The notes: a model not told the origin generated them from the sequence alone. Shown: positions 7,877 to 18,496, numbered from the stretch's first letter. The stretch is DNA of 51,389 nt from Nitrosomonas sp. (GCA_021774195.1 JAJFJJ010000010.1:1-51389); one strand, 5' to 3'. Made by a program: numbers and translations.

Positions 7877-8842
7877 ATGAATGCTGTTTTTCTCGATTTT
7901 GGTTCGGTTACACGTGGTGATATGGATTGTACCGCACTGGAACAGGCGATATCACCTTGGTATTTTCATACCAATTCTTGTGAGCATGAGGTTTTGGAAA
8001 GAATTAAGGACGCCGAGGTAATCGTTAGTAATAAAGTGTTTTTAAATCGGGCGGCGATTTGTTCTGCCAAGAATCTGAAATTAATTTGTGTTGCCGCAAC
8101 CGGGTATAACAATGTAGACCTGGAAGCTGCATCAGAATATGGTGTTCCAGTTTGTAATGTGCGTGGATATGCGACCCCTTCGGTTGCGCAACATGTTTTT
8201 ATGCTGATGCTCAATTTATCCCGTCGATTTGTGGCTTATCAGGAATTGGTTAGAAATGGTGCCTGGCAAAAGAGTGAGTTTTTTTGTCCGCTTGATTTTG
8301 GTATCGAAGAATTATCTGGTAAAACGCTTGGAATTATAGGTTATGGTGAATTAGGACATGCCGTTGAAACAGTAGCTAGGGTATTTGGTATGCATATTTT
8401 GATTGCAGAACATAAAAACAAACACGCTCGGCCGGGGAGAGTGTTGTTTGATGAGGTTCTCAGTCAGTCAGATTTTGTAACCTTGCATTGTCCGCTTTCA
8501 AATGAAACACACAATTTAATAGGGAGGAGGGAGTTTGATCTGATGAAATCCTCGGTTTATCTGATAAATACAGCACGTGGTGGGCTAGTGAATGAGACTG
8601 ACTTGTTACATTGTTTAGCGGAGAATCGTATCGCTGGTGCGGCGATTGATGTTTTGCAAAATGAACCGCCTAGTGAAGGCAATCTGGTTTTGCGCAATCA
8701 ACCAGAGAATCTTATTGTCACTCCACATATTGCCTGGGCTAGTAGAGAGTCTAGGCAACGGTTATTGGATCAGTTGGCAGACAATATCGATAATTTCTAT
8801 CAGCACAGGCCATTTAATCAAATCGGTGTTGCCTCAGGTTAA
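7877..8842 (+). CDS. D-2-hydroxyacid dehydrogenase (hydroxypyruvate reductase-like)
   Basis: The 321-residue NAD(P)-dependent dehydrogenase has the Rossmann motif G155-Y-G-E-L-G160 and the catalytic triad R234 (in NTARGG), E263 and H284 (in TPHIAWAS). Closest in style to glycerate/hydroxypyruvate dehydrogenases, which reduce hydroxypyruvate or glyoxylate. Substrate cannot be fixed from sequence alone. A GGGCG lies before the ATG at 7877. It is divergent from sdaA; both touch serine/hydroxypyruvate metabolism, which may be more than coincidence. Confidence 0.87.
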   Translation: MNAVFLDFGSVTRGDMDCTALEQAISPWYFHTNSCEHEVLERIKDAEVIVSNKVFLNRAAICSAKNLKLICVAATGYNNVDLEAASEYGVPVCNVRGYATPSVAQHVFMLMLNLSRRFVAYQELVRNGAWQKSEFFCPLDFGIEELSGKTLGIIGYGELGHAVETVARVFGMHILIAEHKNKHARPGRVLFDEVLSQSDFVTLHCPLSNETHNLIGRREFDLMKSSVYLINTARGGLVNETDLLHCLAENRIAGAAIDVLQNEPPSEGNLVLRNQPENLIVTPHIAWASRESRQRLLDQLADNIDNFYQHRPFNQIGVASG

Positions 8843-8881
8843 TTGAGTTTTGGAATTTTAATTGAAGTACACCTCTAATCC

Positions 8882-10213
8882 CTACAGAACGTAACGGGCC
8901 AGATCCTCACTTTGTGACAAATCATTTAAGCGTGAGTCGACATAAGCAGCATCTATCGCAATTGTTTCGCCACTACGGTTTGGCGCATTGTAAGAGATTT
9001 CTTCGAGCAGCTTTTCCATCACGGTGTGTAAACGTCTGGCGCCGATATTTTCTGTTTTGCTGTTCACTGAAAATGCAATCTCTGCCAGTCGTTTAATGGC
9101 ATCGCTGGCGAATTCTAGTTGCACGCCTTCAGTGGCGAGTAAGGCTTCATATTGACGGGTCAGGCAGGCGTCGGTATTGGTTAGAATTTGTTCGAAATCG
9201 TTCACACTAAGGCTACCTAGCTCAACTCGGATAGGAAATCGGCCCTGTAATTCCGGAATTAAATCGGAAGGTTTAGACATGTGAAATGCGCCGCTGGCAA
9301 CAAAAAGAATATGATCGGTTTTAATCATGCCATATTTAGTTGATACGGTGGTTCCTTCAACTAGTGGGAGCAAATCTCTTTGTACACCTTGACGAGAAAC
9401 ATCGCCACCTGAATTGCCGGAGCGGGTGGCGATTTTATCGATCTCATCCAAAAACACAATGCCGTTTTGTTCGACATTTTGTATGGCGGTTAATTTAAGG
9501 TCTTCGTCATTAACCATCTTGGCGGCTTCTTCTTCAATGAGAAGTTTTTTAGCTTCGCGAATTGGTAGTTTGCGAATATTCTTTTTTTCTCCAGACATGT
9601 TTTGAAACATGCCTTGGATTTGAGAAGTGAGGTCTTCCATGCCGGGTGGTGCAAAGATCTCCATATTGGCGCGAGAGGTAGCGACATCAATTTCAATTTC
9701 TTTGTCATCCAGGTCGCCTTCACGTAATTTCTTGCGAAATTTCTGGCGTGTTGCATTATCGGCATTGTCGTTATTTAAACTTGTGTCGAAGTCTCTAGCA
9801 GCTGGCAACAGAGCATCTAAAATACGTTCTTCTGCGCGATCTTCCGCCAAGGGCTGTTTTTTCCGGGTCTCTCGCTCACGTGATTCTTTGATTGCGGTCT
9901 CGGTTAAGTCTCTGATGATGGAGTCTACATCACGGCCAACGTAACCGACTTCGGTAAATTTGGTCGCTTCAATTTTGATAAATGGGGCGTTTGCTAACTT
10001 TGCCAAGCGACGAGCAATTTCCGTTTTACCAACGCCGGTGGGTCCGATCATTAAGATATTTTTTGGTGTGATTTCTTGACGAAGTGGGTCAGCAACCTGT
10101 TGTCTGCGCCAACGGTTTCTTAATGCAATCGCAACAGCACGTTTTGCGGTATCTTGTCCGATGATATGTTTGTCCAATTCATGGACGATTTCCTGAGGGG
10201 TCATTTGTGACAT
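8882..10213 (-). CDS. hslU: HslU, ATPase subunit of the HslUV protease
   Basis: The 443-residue AAA+ unfoldase feeds substrates to HslV. Visible are Walker A GPTGVGKT (57-64), Walker B FLDEID, the pore-loop region around GYVGRDVDS, the inserted I domain (about 110-240, charged and rich in Lys/Glu), and the C-terminal RYVL tail that docks into HslV. Length is normal. It lies 55 bp downstream of hslV in the same direction, the standard order, and they form one operon. Confidence 0.97.
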   Translation of the reverse strand: MSQMTPQEIVHELDKHIIGQDTAKRAVAIALRNRWRRQQVADPLRQEITPKNILMIGPTGVGKTEIARRLAKLANAPFIKIEATKFTEVGYVGRDVDSIIRDLTETAIKESRERETRKKQPLAEDRAEERILDALLPAARDFDTSLNNDNADNATRQKFRKKLREGDLDDKEIEIDVATSRANMEIFAPPGMEDLTSQIQGMFQNMSGEKKNIRKLPIREAKKLLIEEEAAKMVNDEDLKLTAIQNVEQNGIVFLDEIDKIATRSGNSGGDVSRQGVQRDLLPLVEGTTVSTKYGMIKTDHILFVASGAFHMSKPSDLIPELQGRFPIRVELGSLSVNDFEQILTNTDACLTRQYEALLATEGVQLEFASDAIKRLAEIAFSVNSKTENIGARRLHTVMEKLLEEISYNAPNRSGETIAIDAAYVDSRLNDLSQSEDLARYVL

Positions 10214-10268
10214 AGTATTAGGTTCTGGTGTCGATTATGTGAGCGATATTAAGAAAGACAATTGGACA

Positions 10269-10790
10269 TTAATCAATGGATTCGATAACTTTATCTTGGT
10301 TCGTATAGATACATAAATCACCGGCGATGGAGAGTGATTTTTCGACAATTTCTTTAGGTGATAAATCGGTGTTATCCAAAAGCGCACGGGCTGCAGCTTG
10401 CGCATAAGAGCCGCCACTACCAATCGCTGCTAGTCCATATTCAGGTTCAATGACATCACCTGCGCCTGAAATGATGAGTGTGGCATCTTCATTGGCGACA
10501 ATAAGCATGGCTTCTAATTTTCGTAAAATCTTATCGGTGCGCCAATCTTTTGCTAATTCAACTGCTGAACGCATCAGATGACCATGGTGTGCCTCAAGTT
10601 TGCCTTCAAAGCGTTCGAATAAAGTGAATGCGTCTGCAGTGCCGCCAGCAAAACCAGCTAGAATTTTGTCGTGATAAAGTCGGCGGACTTTCCGGGCGCT
10701 GGATTTGGCAACTACGGCGCCTAATGTCACCTGGCCATCACCGCCTAGTGAAACTTTATCGCCTCGGCGTGCGGATACGATTGTTGTCAT
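10269..10790 (-). CDS. hslV: HslV, proteolytic subunit of HslUV
   Basis: The 173-residue threonine peptidase is related to proteasome beta subunits. The nucleophile is Thr2, exposed when the initiator Met is removed (sequence begins [10 protein letters not shown]). The [10 protein letters not shown] segment and the [14 protein letters not shown] segment are typical. The start is unambiguous because the catalytic Thr must follow Met. It forms an operon with hslU; a TATAAT box lies about 35 bp upstream. Confidence 0.97.
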   Translation of the reverse strand: MTTIVSARRGDKVSLGGDGQVTLGAVVAKSSARKVRRLYHDKILAGFAGGTADAFTLFERFEGKLEAHHGHLMRSAVELAKDWRTDKILRKLEAMLIVANEDATLIISGAGDVIEPEYGLAAIGSGGSYAQAAARALLDNTDLSPKEIVEKSLSIAGDLCIYTNQDKVIESID

Positions 10791-10822
10791 GAGTTTTGCT
10801 TATATGTGAAACGAAAGAGCGC

Positions 10823-10828
10823 ATTATA
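10823..10828 (-). promoter_or_regulatory. Candidate -10 box of the hslVU promoter
   Basis: On the minus strand TATAAT occurs 33 bp before the hslV ATG. No strong -35 is seen at the right spacing. The TCCATTT just upstream resembles a sigma-32 -10 element, but a matching -35 is missing, so heat-shock control is not shown. Confidence 0.45.
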
Positions 10829-10847
10829 CCGTATAAATGGATGCTAT

Positions 10848-11747
10848 TTAGACTGAGTCTTTTTTCTTGGCGCGAGGGTGGGTGCTATCATATATTTTGG
10901 TTAGGTGTTGAAAATCAAGGTGAGTGTACACTTGAGTAGAGGTGATATGTGCGTGTCCCAGCATTTCTTGTACAGCGCGTAAATCACCACTTGATTGTAA
11001 GAGATGAGAGGCAAAAGAATGCCGTAGCATATGCGGATGTACATTCTTATTGATTCCCTGTCGCCTAGCACGTTCCTTTAGACGATGACTAATAGTACGA
11101 GTGCTAATTGGGTCGCCCCTGCGGGATAAAAATAATTTGTTTATATTCGGTTTGATTAATTTGTCACGAAGTTTTAACCAAACTTTCAGTGAAGCAATGG
11201 CTTTATCGCCAATAGGAACGATACGCATTTTTCCACCTTTACCGTTGACACGAATAGTGCCCTCAAAGCAGTCAATGTCACCGGGTATCAGTTGAGCCAG
11301 TTCTGCTAATCGTAGCCCTGATGAATAAAATAATTCGAACATGGCGCTGTCACGTGAAGCCAAAATGTCATCAGTAGGAAATTCAAGTAATTTTACGGCT
11401 TCATCCGGTGATAAGGCGTTGGGTAATTTATGATTGGATTTAGGAACGCGAACACCGGAGCATGGATTATGTTTGAAGTGATGGTCTCGGATTAGATATT
11501 TATAAAATGTGCGCCAAGCTGAGAGCATCCTGGATAAGCTTCTACCGGCCAATCCTTTGCTATGTAATTGCATGATAACCTGACGGATGTGATGAGGCTG
11601 AACCAGTTCAAGAGAGGTTTGGTTTAAATGTTCAAACAAGATTCTTAGATCACGCGCATAGTTATCGTGAGTGTGTGGAGATAACCGTCTCTCATATATT
11701 AGGTGATTTAGAAAAGCGATTTCCAGGTCTTTAGGTTTGCCGTTCAT
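10848..11747 (-). CDS. xerC: XerC tyrosine recombinase
   Basis: Tyrosine site-specific recombinase that with XerD resolves chromosome dimers at dif. The residues expected are present: Arg in SSGLRLAEL, Lys in NGKGGKMRI, HxxR in HMLRHSFAS, His in LGHAHI and the nucleophile Tyr in STQVYTH. The frame opens further upstream, but the likely start is the ATG at 11747 (299 residues, normal for XerC), because the longer version would overlap most of the DUF484 C terminus. With that start the overlap with DUF484 is 17 bp, pointing to translational coupling. Confidence 0.94.
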   Translation of the reverse strand: MNGKPKDLEIAFLNHLIYERRLSPHTHDNYARDLRILFEHLNQTSLELVQPHHIRQVIMQLHSKGLAGRSLSRMLSAWRTFYKYLIRDHHFKHNPCSGVRVPKSNHKLPNALSPDEAVKLLEFPTDDILASRDSAMFELFYSSGLRLAELAQLIPGDIDCFEGTIRVNGKGGKMRIVPIGDKAIASLKVWLKLRDKLIKPNINKLFLSRRGDPISTRTISHRLKERARRQGINKNVHPHMLRHSFASHLLQSSGDLRAVQEMLGHAHITSTQVYTHLDFQHLTKIYDSTHPRAKKKDSV

Positions 11748-12432
11748 TGGATTGTTCTTTTTTGGAAAGCTTGAGGGTTGAGGGCTGATTATAGCGAGCC
11801 AGTGCGGCACTGATCAGGTCGCCCAAACGTTTTAAATGTAATGTGCCCATATCGGCATAAAATCGTTCATGATCTGGGCTGGCCAAAACCAACAAGCCGA
11901 TTGATTGCGGTGTATTCAGTGGAATCATTGAAAAAGAGTTGAGTAACTCTGCATCTTCACCAAACCAGTTTTTAATTTCATTGGCAACATGATCGCCACA
12001 ATAGGGTTGTATCAATTTTTTAGCGATAGTATGTATGTCTTTACTAGTTGTTGTAAATTCTGTGTGTGCCGTGTCATCACAAGAAAAGTCCCATAGACGC
12101 AGTGCAACATGTGGAATATTGAAATCCACTTGTAGACGGGACTTTAATTCATGGAGTAATTCATCAATACTGGAGATGCTGAGTAGGGCAATACATAAAC
12201 GGTCTATTTTTCCACTAATCACGTCATTTTCTTCTCCAAAACTGATTAACTCAAGTAGTTTTTTTTGAAGGATTTGATTTTTATTTCTTAGAGAAATTAT
12301 TTGTCGTTCATTGATAGAAATGACCCTGTCATCATGTGGGTGAGGAATAAGTAACTCAGTTAAGAGTTCTGTATGTTTGTTAAAGAATTGAGGGTGGTCC
12401 TGTAAATACTTAGCGACATCTTTCGCTTTCAT
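11731..12432 (-). CDS. DUF484 family protein
   Basis: The 233-residue protein has the DUF484 layout: an N-terminal helical VAKYLQDHPQFF segment, a coiled-coil stretch (about 45-75), and a GAF-like domain with a GLLVLASPD strand. The function of this family is not established; genes for it are regularly found between dapF and xerC, as here. A GGAAGAACT stretch precedes the ATG. It overlaps the xerC start by 17 bp and follows dapF by 27 bp, so the three are one operon. Confidence 0.88.
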   Translation of the reverse strand: MKAKDVAKYLQDHPQFFNKHTELLTELLIPHPHDDRVISINERQIISLRNKNQILQKKLLELISFGEENDVISGKIDRLCIALLSISSIDELLHELKSRLQVDFNIPHVALRLWDFSCDDTAHTEFTTTSKDIHTIAKKLIQPYCGDHVANEIKNWFGEDAELLNSFSMIPLNTPQSIGLLVLASPDHERFYADMGTLHLKRLGDLISAALARYNQPSTLKLSKKEQSNERQT

Positions 12433-12459
12433 AGTTCTTCCTTGATAAGTTAGAATAAA

Positions 12460-13287
12460 TTACAAGTTAATTTCACCTTCAAATACTGTGACAGCAGGAC
12501 CTGTCATTAGTACGGAGCTATCTTTTTCTGACCATTTTATGGTCAAGTTGCCGCCTCGAGTGCTGACGGTTACACTGGTATCTAATAAACCTAAATTGAT
12601 ACCTGTAACGACAGCTGCGCAGGCGCCTGTACCACAGGCTAGTGTTTCACCTGCGCCACGTTCATATACGCGTAACTTAATGAAATCACGTCGAATAACT
12701 TGCATATATCCAACATTCACCCGGTTAGGGAAATGTGGGTGTGCTTCAATTAAAGCACCTTCATTGATTACCGGCGCTTCATTGATATCATCTATGATAC
12801 GCACTGCATGTGGATTACCCATCGACACGACGCTTATTTTAACTGGTTTGTTCAAGATATCAATGACGTAAGTCGAAACATATTTTGGCGCAATAAATGG
12901 AATTTTAACCGGGTCAAATTCCGGGATGCCCATATCTACGGTAACCTCATTGTTTATTTCAAGTCTAGGTGTAATAATTCCACTCAATGTTTCAACACGA
13001 ATTTCTTTTTTGTGTGTTAGGCCGTGATCATGTACAAACCGTACAAAACACCTTGCACCATTGCCGCATTGCTCAACTTCGCTTCCATCGGCATTAAAAA
13101 TCCGGTAAAGAAAGTCAGCATCGTTTGTTGTTTTCTCTACGATCAAAATTTGGTCGCATCCAATGCCAAAATGACGGTCAGCAAGAAATCTAAGCTGCTG
13201 TCGGTAAAGTTTTACGAGTTGGTTGATCCCATCTATGACAATAAAATCATTGCCAAGCCCATGCATTTTGGTGAATTTTAGCTTCAT
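12460..13287 (-). CDS. dapF: Diaminopimelate epimerase
   Basis: Interconverts LL- and meso-diaminopimelate for lysine and peptidoglycan synthesis. The 275-residue protein has both catalytic cysteines: C74 in EQCGNGARC and C218 in LACGTGACA. The N-terminal MHGLGNDF motif is present. Length is normal. First gene of the dapF-DUF484-xerC run. Confidence 0.97.
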   Translation of the reverse strand: MKLKFTKMHGLGNDFIVIDGINQLVKLYRQQLRFLADRHFGIGCDQILIVEKTTNDADFLYRIFNADGSEVEQCGNGARCFVRFVHDHGLTHKKEIRVETLSGIITPRLEINNEVTVDMGIPEFDPVKIPFIAPKYVSTYVIDILNKPVKISVVSMGNPHAVRIIDDINEAPVINEGALIEAHPHFPNRVNVGYMQVIRRDFIKLRVYERGAGETLACGTGACAAVVTGINLGLLDTSVTVSTRGGNLTIKWSEKDSSVLMTGPAVTVFEGEINL

Positions 13288-13310
13288 TATTTTTGTATAT
13301 TTACTAGGAC

Positions 13311-13529
13311 TTAATAAGACCTAGCACTAGTTATAGACATTGAGTAGTTATCCATTACAAAACTATTTCCGATATCAACCACGCTATCCTTTGGATTTAA
13401 AGTCGTATCCTTTTTGATGGTAATGACTGTGGATATATAGTTGTCAATTTTTATTTTGCTAGATTCTTGAGTGTGTGCGAGGTATGAAAAGCCAATATAC
13501 GTTGTTTTAAAGTTAATTTCATCTACCAA
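13311..13529 (-). CDS. Hypothetical fragment, 72 residues
   Basis: Open frame from a TTG at 13529 (AGGA four bases upstream) to a TAA at 13311. The product is rich in Ser, Thr and Ile, with short beta-prone stretches and no hydrophobic helix; I do not recognise it. It could be the tail of a broken extracellular or structural protein, since there is no strong start and it sits between a MITE end and dapF. Whether it is expressed is uncertain. Confidence 0.25.
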   Translation of the reverse strand: MVDEINFKTTYIGFSYLAHTQESSKIKIDNYISTVITIKKDTTLNPKDSVVDIGNSFVMDNYSMSITSARSY

Positions 13530-13620
13530 ATATCCTGGCGTGTTATTTCAGCGTTGAATTGCATGGGGCAGCAGCACACGCAAGCATGTAAAAGATTATT
13601 TCTTTAGGGAGCCTCAATTA

Positions 13621-13691
13621 ATCCTAAAATCCTCAGTTGATCGCTTCAGCATTGGCTAGTCTTATGAAATAGAACAAATATTTTATCAAAT
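13621..13691 (-). mobile_element. MITE-like element, family 1, half copy D
   Basis: The sequence ATCCTAAAATCCTCAGTTG and the following 50 bp match, inverted, the right-hand end of the copy at 5737-5977 (shared features: CGCTTCAGCA, CTTATGAAAT, ACAAATATTTT). No opposite end follows, so it is a remnant complementary in content to half copy C. Confidence 0.65.
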
Positions 13692-14067
13692 GTTGCGCTA
13701 ATATTTTTTGTTCTTGCCTTGGTTAGAAATCTGAATTTTTAGATGCGCACTTTAGATAAGGTACGTCGGTAATATTTATTCTGAATTTCTTCTGAAAGAT
13801 AGTATGTTACAAGCGCGTCTTCAATTGGAAGAGAAGAGGTTTCAGGTGTTTGTCAAACAAATAGAGGGGTATACAGATTTTTGCGTGAGAATTGAGCTAA
13901 TGATTTTCAGGTATGCTTGATTTGGGTAATCCTTCTCAGATTATGAAACAACTAGAAGAATTACCCAGCTGTGCTTATTTAATATTGAAAATTTAATTTG
14001 AGAAGTTCCTTGTTTCATTGCTTTGTCTTACTTTATCTACGCCGTAAAGAGCAATACTTATTACAGT

Positions 14068-14094
14068 TTGCTGGAACCATACGGGTTCCAGCAA
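14068..14094 (-). terminator. Perfect 11-bp hairpin, possible terminator
   Basis: TTGCTGGAACC and GGTTCCAGCAA form a perfect stem around the 5-base loop ATACG. It lies 17 bp past the stop of the small lipoprotein gene. There is no T tract on that strand, so Rho-independent termination is not certain; it could equally stabilise the mRNA 3' end. Confidence 0.5.
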
Positions 14095-14111
14095 TAATCT
14101 ACACTTACAGC

Positions 14112-14255
14112 TTACTGATGCTCAGCCGGTACGTTATGGTCAGGCTGAATGGTGCTGCCGTATGAATCAACATCTGGTGAGTCCGGTGCGGTTGGTTTAC
14201 CACAAGCAGTTAATGCAAATGCTAATAAAATGGCAACGAGGACTGTGTATTTCAT
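14112..14255 (-). CDS. Small lipoprotein, 47 residues
   Basis: A short gene whose product has a lipoprotein signal peptide: M-K-Y, a hydrophobic run, then lipobox LTAC with Cys18. The mature part is only about 30 residues, rich in Pro, Asp and Ser, beginning CGKPTAPDSP. An AAGGA lies 10 bases before the ATG. It resembles the LptM-like small lipoproteins found near dapF/lysA in other proteobacteria in size and in starting CGxKxP; here lysA is absent, so the homology is a suggestion only. It is divergent from metK. Confidence 0.75.
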   Translation of the reverse strand: MKYTVLVAILLAFALTACGKPTAPDSPDVDSYGSTIQPDHNVPAEHQ

Positions 14256-14443
14256 GTTTTTAATTCCTTTAAATATTTTTGTATGCGCATCATTCAGTGA
14301 TGAAGCAAAGCCATGTTGCCTGTGATGACTCCTTTTGGCCTTGATTTATATCAACTAAATGCCGGTTTGTTTGTAGGGTCTTTCTTGTGCGTGAACTTTA
14401 CGTGGATTTTGAGTAATATAAATAATGACTTGCTGAAGCAGGG

Positions 14444-14472
14444 TTCTTGGGGAGAGCATATTTTGCTATAAT
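14444..14472 (+). promoter_or_regulatory. Candidate sigma-70 promoter of metK
   Basis: A perfect TATAAT (14467-14472) lies 33 bp before the metK ATG, with TTCTTG (14444-14449) at a 17-bp spacing as a weak -35. Confidence 0.5.
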
Positions 14473-14504
14473 GTGCGGTCTTTTATAAATTCAAAGACCA
14501 TAAT

Positions 14505-15662
14505 ATGAGTGAATATCTTTTTACATCTGAGTCTGTGTCCGAAGGACATCCCGATAAAGTTTCCGACCAAATTTCAGATGCTGTTTTAGATGCAATTATC
14601 AGTCAAGATGCAAACGCAAGGGTTGCTTGCGAGACATTATGTAGCACCGGTTTAATTGTGCTTTCGGGTGAAATTACAACTCATGCGACGGTTGATTACA
14701 ACGTGATTGCCCGTGAAACAGTTAAAAATATTGGTTATACCAGTTCGGAAATTGGCTTCGACTCAACAACATGTGCGGTTTTAACAGCATTTAATAAGCA
14801 ATCACCAGATATTGCGCAAGGTGTTGACCGACAAGAAGAAATGGATCAAGGAGCCGGCGATCAAGGATTGATGTTTGGTTATGCTTGTGATGAAACGCCT
14901 CAATTGATGCCGATGCCAATATTTTATGCGCATCGTTTGGTGGAACGTCAAGCAGAGCTTAGAAAGAATGGAAAGCTGGCTTGGCTGAGACCAGATGCTA
15001 AGTCACAAGTGTCTGTTCGCTATCAGGATGGTAAGCCACAGCACATTGAGACCGTTGTGATTTCTACCCAACACGACCCAGATATTTCTCACCAAGCATT
15101 GAGTGAAGCCATTATAGAAGAAATTATTAAACCGGTGCTGCCGCAAGAGATGATCAGTGATCAAATTCAGTATTTGGTTAATCCAACCGGACGTTTTGTG
15201 GTGGGTGGTCCGATGGGAGACTGTGGGTTAACTGGACGTAAAATTATTGTTGATAGTTACGGCGGTGCTGCGCATCACGGCGGGGGTGCTTTTTCTGGCA
15301 AGGATCCATCAAAAGTTGATCGTTCAGCAACTTATGCCGGTCGCTATGTGGCAAAAAATATTGTTGCCGCTGGCATTGCAAGTCGTTGTGAAGTTCAGGT
15401 TGCTTACGCAATTGGCGTGGCAAAGCCGGTTTCCCTAATGGTGAATACATTTGGTACTGGTAAAATTGCAGATGAAAAAATTATTCAGTTAATTGACAAA
15501 CATTTTGATTTGCGTCCACGTGCGATTATTCATACCTTAAATTTATTGCGTCCCATTTATGCGAAAACTGCGGCATATGGACACTTTGGTCGTGAAGATG
15601 CTGATTTTACTTGGGAAGCGACCGATAAAGCAGCACAGCTTCGTGCTGATGCTGGTTTGTAA
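14505..15662 (+). CDS. metK: S-adenosylmethionine synthetase
   Basis: Makes SAM from methionine and ATP. The 385-residue protein carries the signature segments [27 protein letters not shown] (ATP binding) and [16 protein letters not shown] (P-loop-like). Length is normal. It begins the metK-ahcY-metF methyl-cycle block, with ahcY under its own SAH riboswitch 60 bp downstream. Confidence 0.98.
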   Translation: MSEYLFTSESVSEGHPDKVSDQISDAVLDAIISQDANARVACETLCSTGLIVLSGEITTHATVDYNVIARETVKNIGYTSSEIGFDSTTCAVLTAFNKQSPDIAQGVDRQEEMDQGAGDQGLMFGYACDETPQLMPMPIFYAHRLVERQAELRKNGKLAWLRPDAKSQVSVRYQDGKPQHIETVVISTQHDPDISHQALSEAIIEEIIKPVLPQEMISDQIQYLVNPTGRFVVGGPMGDCGLTGRKIIVDSYGGAAHHGGGAFSGKDPSKVDRSATYAGRYVAKNIVAAGIASRCEVQVAYAIGVAKPVSLMVNTFGTGKIADEKIIQLIDKHFDLRPRAIIHTLNLLRPIYAKTAAYGHFGREDADFTWEATDKAAQLRADAGL

Positions 15663-15719
15663 AATAGAAATTTATTTTATTGTTAAGTAATACTAATATT
15701 TGTTAGTGATTTAATCCGC

Positions 15720-15789
15720 TACGCTGAGGAGCGCTGCAACGGTTGGTTCCGTGAGGCTCGGTTTGTGGACATTGTAACAACGGCGCTCG
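15720..15789 (+). promoter_or_regulatory. SAH riboswitch
   Basis: Upstream of ahcY is the conserved GAGGAGCGCTGCAAC core, then an arm GGTTGGTTCC and GTGAGGCTCGG, and after a linker AACGGCGCTC (15779-15788), which can pair with the GAGCGCTG to form the pseudoknot known for this class. S-adenosylhomocysteine binding turns ahcY expression on. The element ends 24 bp before the ahcY ATG. Confidence 0.88.
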
Positions 15790-15812
15790 TTCCTATTCTA
15801 GGAGTGAAAACT

Positions 15813-17246
15813 ATGAACGCTGTACTTAACCCTGACGGGTCGCCTTTTACCGATTATAAAATTTCTGATCTTGCATTAGCGGATTGGGGGCGTAAAGAAC
15901 TTACTATTGCTGAAACTGAGATGCCCGGTTTAATGGCTTTACGAGAAGAATATGGTGATACGAAGCCATTATCTGGAGCGCGTATTGCCGGATCGCTGCA
16001 CATGACGATTCAGACGGGGGTTTTGATTGAAACTCTGGTGGCATTGGGTGCGGAAGTACGTTGGGCATCCTGTAATATTTATTCTACCCAAGATCATGCA
16101 GCCGCTGCTATCGCTGCTGAGGGTATTCCTGTTTTTGCATACAAAGGTGAGTCACTGGAGGATTATTGGGAGTATGCGCACAGTATTTTCGAGTGGACGG
16201 TAGATGGCCAGCCAAGTGGCGCCAACATGATTTTAGATGATGGTGGTGATGCGACATTATTGCTTATTCTGGGTAGTAAGGCAGAAAAAGATCTTTCTGT
16301 GCTTGCAAACCCAACCAACGAAGAGGAAGAAGTCCTTTTTGCTTCAATTAAAAAGAAGCTGACAACACATCCAGATTGGTATTCTAAGAATCTTGCTAGG
16401 ATACAGGGTGTTACTGAAGAAACAACGACGGGTGTTCATCGTCTATATGAGATGCAAAAAAGTGGGGAACTACCTTTTCCAGCATTTAACGTGAATGATT
16501 CAGTGACAAAATCAAAATTTGATAATCTTTATGGTTGCCGTGAGTCATTAGTTGACGGGATTAAACGGGCAACTGATGTGATGATCGCCGGAAAAGTTGC
16601 ATTGGTTTGTGGTTATGGTGATGTTGGTAAAGGCTGCGCACAATCTTTGCGTGGTTTGGGAGCGACGGTATGGATTTCTGAAATTGATCCGATTTGTGCT
16701 TTGCAAGCGGCCATGGAAGGTTATCGAGTTGTGACAATGGATGATGTTTGTGACCAGGTTGATATTTTTATTACTGCAACCGGTAACCTGAGAGTGATCG
16801 ATCACGATCATATGCTGAAAATGAAGGACCAGGCCATTGTTTGTAATATCGGTCACTTTGATTCAGAGATTGATATCGCTTCTGTGCAAAAGTATCAATG
16901 GGACAATATTAAACCACAGGTTGATCACGTGATTTTCCCAACTGGGCGGCGCATCATTGTATTAGCGCAAGGTAGGCTGGTAAATCTGGGTTGTGCAACA
17001 GGCCATCCTTCTTTTGTCATGTCCAGTTCATTTACTAATCAAGTGTTGGCGCAAATGGAACTTTGGCAACATGGTGATAACTACCAGAACAATGTTTATG
17101 TGCTACCAAAACATTTAGATGAAAAGGTTGCTCGACTCCATTTGGGTAAATTGGGCGTGAAGTTAACGGTGTTGACTGATGAGCAAGCGAGTTATCTGAA
17201 TCTGGACAAAAATGGGCCGTTCAAGCCAGAGATGTATCGTTACTAA
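15813..17246 (+). CDS. ahcY: Adenosylhomocysteinase
   Basis: Hydrolyses S-adenosylhomocysteine to homocysteine and adenosine, removing the inhibitory product of SAM methylation. The 477-residue protein has the NAD-binding segment [16 protein letters not shown] and the C-terminal KPEMYRY ending typical of the family. The open frame reaches back to 15765, but that part lies inside the riboswitch. The ATG at 15813, 8 bases after a GGAG, is the right start. Confidence 0.97.
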   Translation: MNAVLNPDGSPFTDYKISDLALADWGRKELTIAETEMPGLMALREEYGDTKPLSGARIAGSLHMTIQTGVLIETLVALGAEVRWASCNIYSTQDHAAAAIAAEGIPVFAYKGESLEDYWEYAHSIFEWTVDGQPSGANMILDDGGDATLLLILGSKAEKDLSVLANPTNEEEEVLFASIKKKLTTHPDWYSKNLARIQGVTEETTTGVHRLYEMQKSGELPFPAFNVNDSVTKSKFDNLYGCRESLVDGIKRATDVMIAGKVALVCGYGDVGKGCAQSLRGLGATVWISEIDPICALQAAMEGYRVVTMDDVCDQVDIFITATGNLRVIDHDHMLKMKDQAIVCNIGHFDSEIDIASVQKYQWDNIKPQVDHVIFPTGRRIIVLAQGRLVNLGCATGHPSFVMSSSFTNQVLAQMELWQHGDNYQNNVYVLPKHLDEKVARLHLGKLGVKLTVLTDEQASYLNLDKNGPFKPEMYRY

Positions 17247-17543
17247 ATGATTGCAAGCAATATTGGCCAAGCCTTTTGGTGGGTATTGTTTGTTAAAATT
17301 TATCAGGCTTAAGTAATCATGGCGAAAAAATGGGCCTGAGTGCTGGTTACCATTTGCTGCAGATTTCTTAAGTTTGATAACCAAATACAGTGGTGTTATT
17401 TCACATTTACAGATGATATCTGATTGCTAATAGCTTAAGTTACAGATGTTTTGTAGCGTTTGTGTGGTGTGCTGATGTTTAATTTGTTTACGTGAATAGG
17501 GTCGCTGAAATATAGTGCTTCGAACTTAAATCCGTGAGAAAAG

Positions 17544-18389
17544 ATGGAATCACAAAAAAAATTTGAACCAACTTTTAGTTTCGAACTGTTTCCACCACAA
17601 ACCGCTCAGGGTATTGAAAAATTAAGAAAAACACGTCAGCAGCTGGCGCAATTAAACCCTAAGTTTTTCTCGGTTACTTTTGGTGCTGGAGGATCGACAC
17701 GAGAACGTACTTTAGAGACTGTATTAGAAATGCAGGCTGAGGGTCATAAGGTTGCCCCACATTTGTCTTGTATTGGTTCAACGCGTGAGAACATCCATGC
17801 TGTTTTGAAAAAATATCAAGAAGTGGGTATTCGCCAAATCGTTGCATTACGAGGTGACTTGCCTTCGGGAATGGCACAAGCTGGTGAGTTTCGCTATGCT
17901 AATGAACTTGTGGCTTTTATCAAGCAGGAGTTTTCTGAAACGTTCCATATTGAAGTTGCCGCTTATCCTGAATATCATCCACAAGCATCATCAGCGCAGG
18001 TGGATTTACAGAATTTTTTTCGTAAAGTAGAGGCGGGCGCAGATTCTGCGATTACGCAGTATTTTTATAATGCAGATGCTTATTTTAATTTTGTCGCGTC
18101 ATGTGAAAAACAAGGTTTAGACATTCCTATAGTGCCGGGAATTATGCCAATTAATAAATTTTCTCAATTAATTCGTTTTTCAGATACTTGTGGTGCCGAA
18201 GTGCCTAGGTGGGTTCGCAAAAAGCTGGAAGGCTATGGTGATGATACAGAATCGGTTCATGCCTTTGGCTTGGACGTGGTCACTGCACTTTGTGAACGAT
18301 TACTTGCAGCTGGCGCACCCGGCTTACACTTTTACACATTGAATACCGCTGGTTTATCTTCAACGATATGGCGGCGTCTTGGTATCTAA
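17544..18389 (+). CDS. metF: 5,10-methylenetetrahydrofolate reductase
   Basis: FAD enzyme that makes 5-methyl-THF for methionine synthesis. The 281-residue TIM-barrel protein has the N-terminal SFELFPPQT, the GAGGSTRERT segment, ALRGDLP (folate/FAD contacts) and the C-terminal HFYTLN segment. A GAGAAAAG precedes the ATG. The 297 bp between ahcY and metF contain only a short ATTGCAAGCAAT palindrome near 17250, so metF probably has its own promoter. Confidence 0.95.
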   Translation: MESQKKFEPTFSFELFPPQTAQGIEKLRKTRQQLAQLNPKFFSVTFGAGGSTRERTLETVLEMQAEGHKVAPHLSCIGSTRENIHAVLKKYQEVGIRQIVALRGDLPSGMAQAGEFRYANELVAFIKQEFSETFHIEVAAYPEYHPQASSAQVDLQNFFRKVEAGADSAITQYFYNADAYFNFVASCEKQGLDIPIVPGIMPINKFSQLIRFSDTCGAEVPRWVRKKLEGYGDDTESVHAFGLDVVTALCERLLAAGAPGLHFYTLNTAGLSSTIWRRLGI

Positions 18390-18496
18390 ATGAATGGCAT
18401 GAGGATTCTGTAAGGATGTTGTTTCAGATGATATAAGCGGGTATATAATGATCCCCTATTTTATTTGGGACATTTAAAAAGTATAAGGCTGTGAAA

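Larger units (their letters stand above)
13530..14111. other. Gene-poor stretch upstream of the small lipoprotein
   Basis: About 580 bp with no supported gene. It holds a half copy of the family-1 MITE (13621-13691) and a perfect hairpin at 14068-14094. The rest is AT-rich and shows nothing I can name. Confidence 0.5.

Noticed and set aside
15765..15812. Longer ahcY start
   Set aside because: The extension is encoded inside the SAH riboswitch and has no family similarity.
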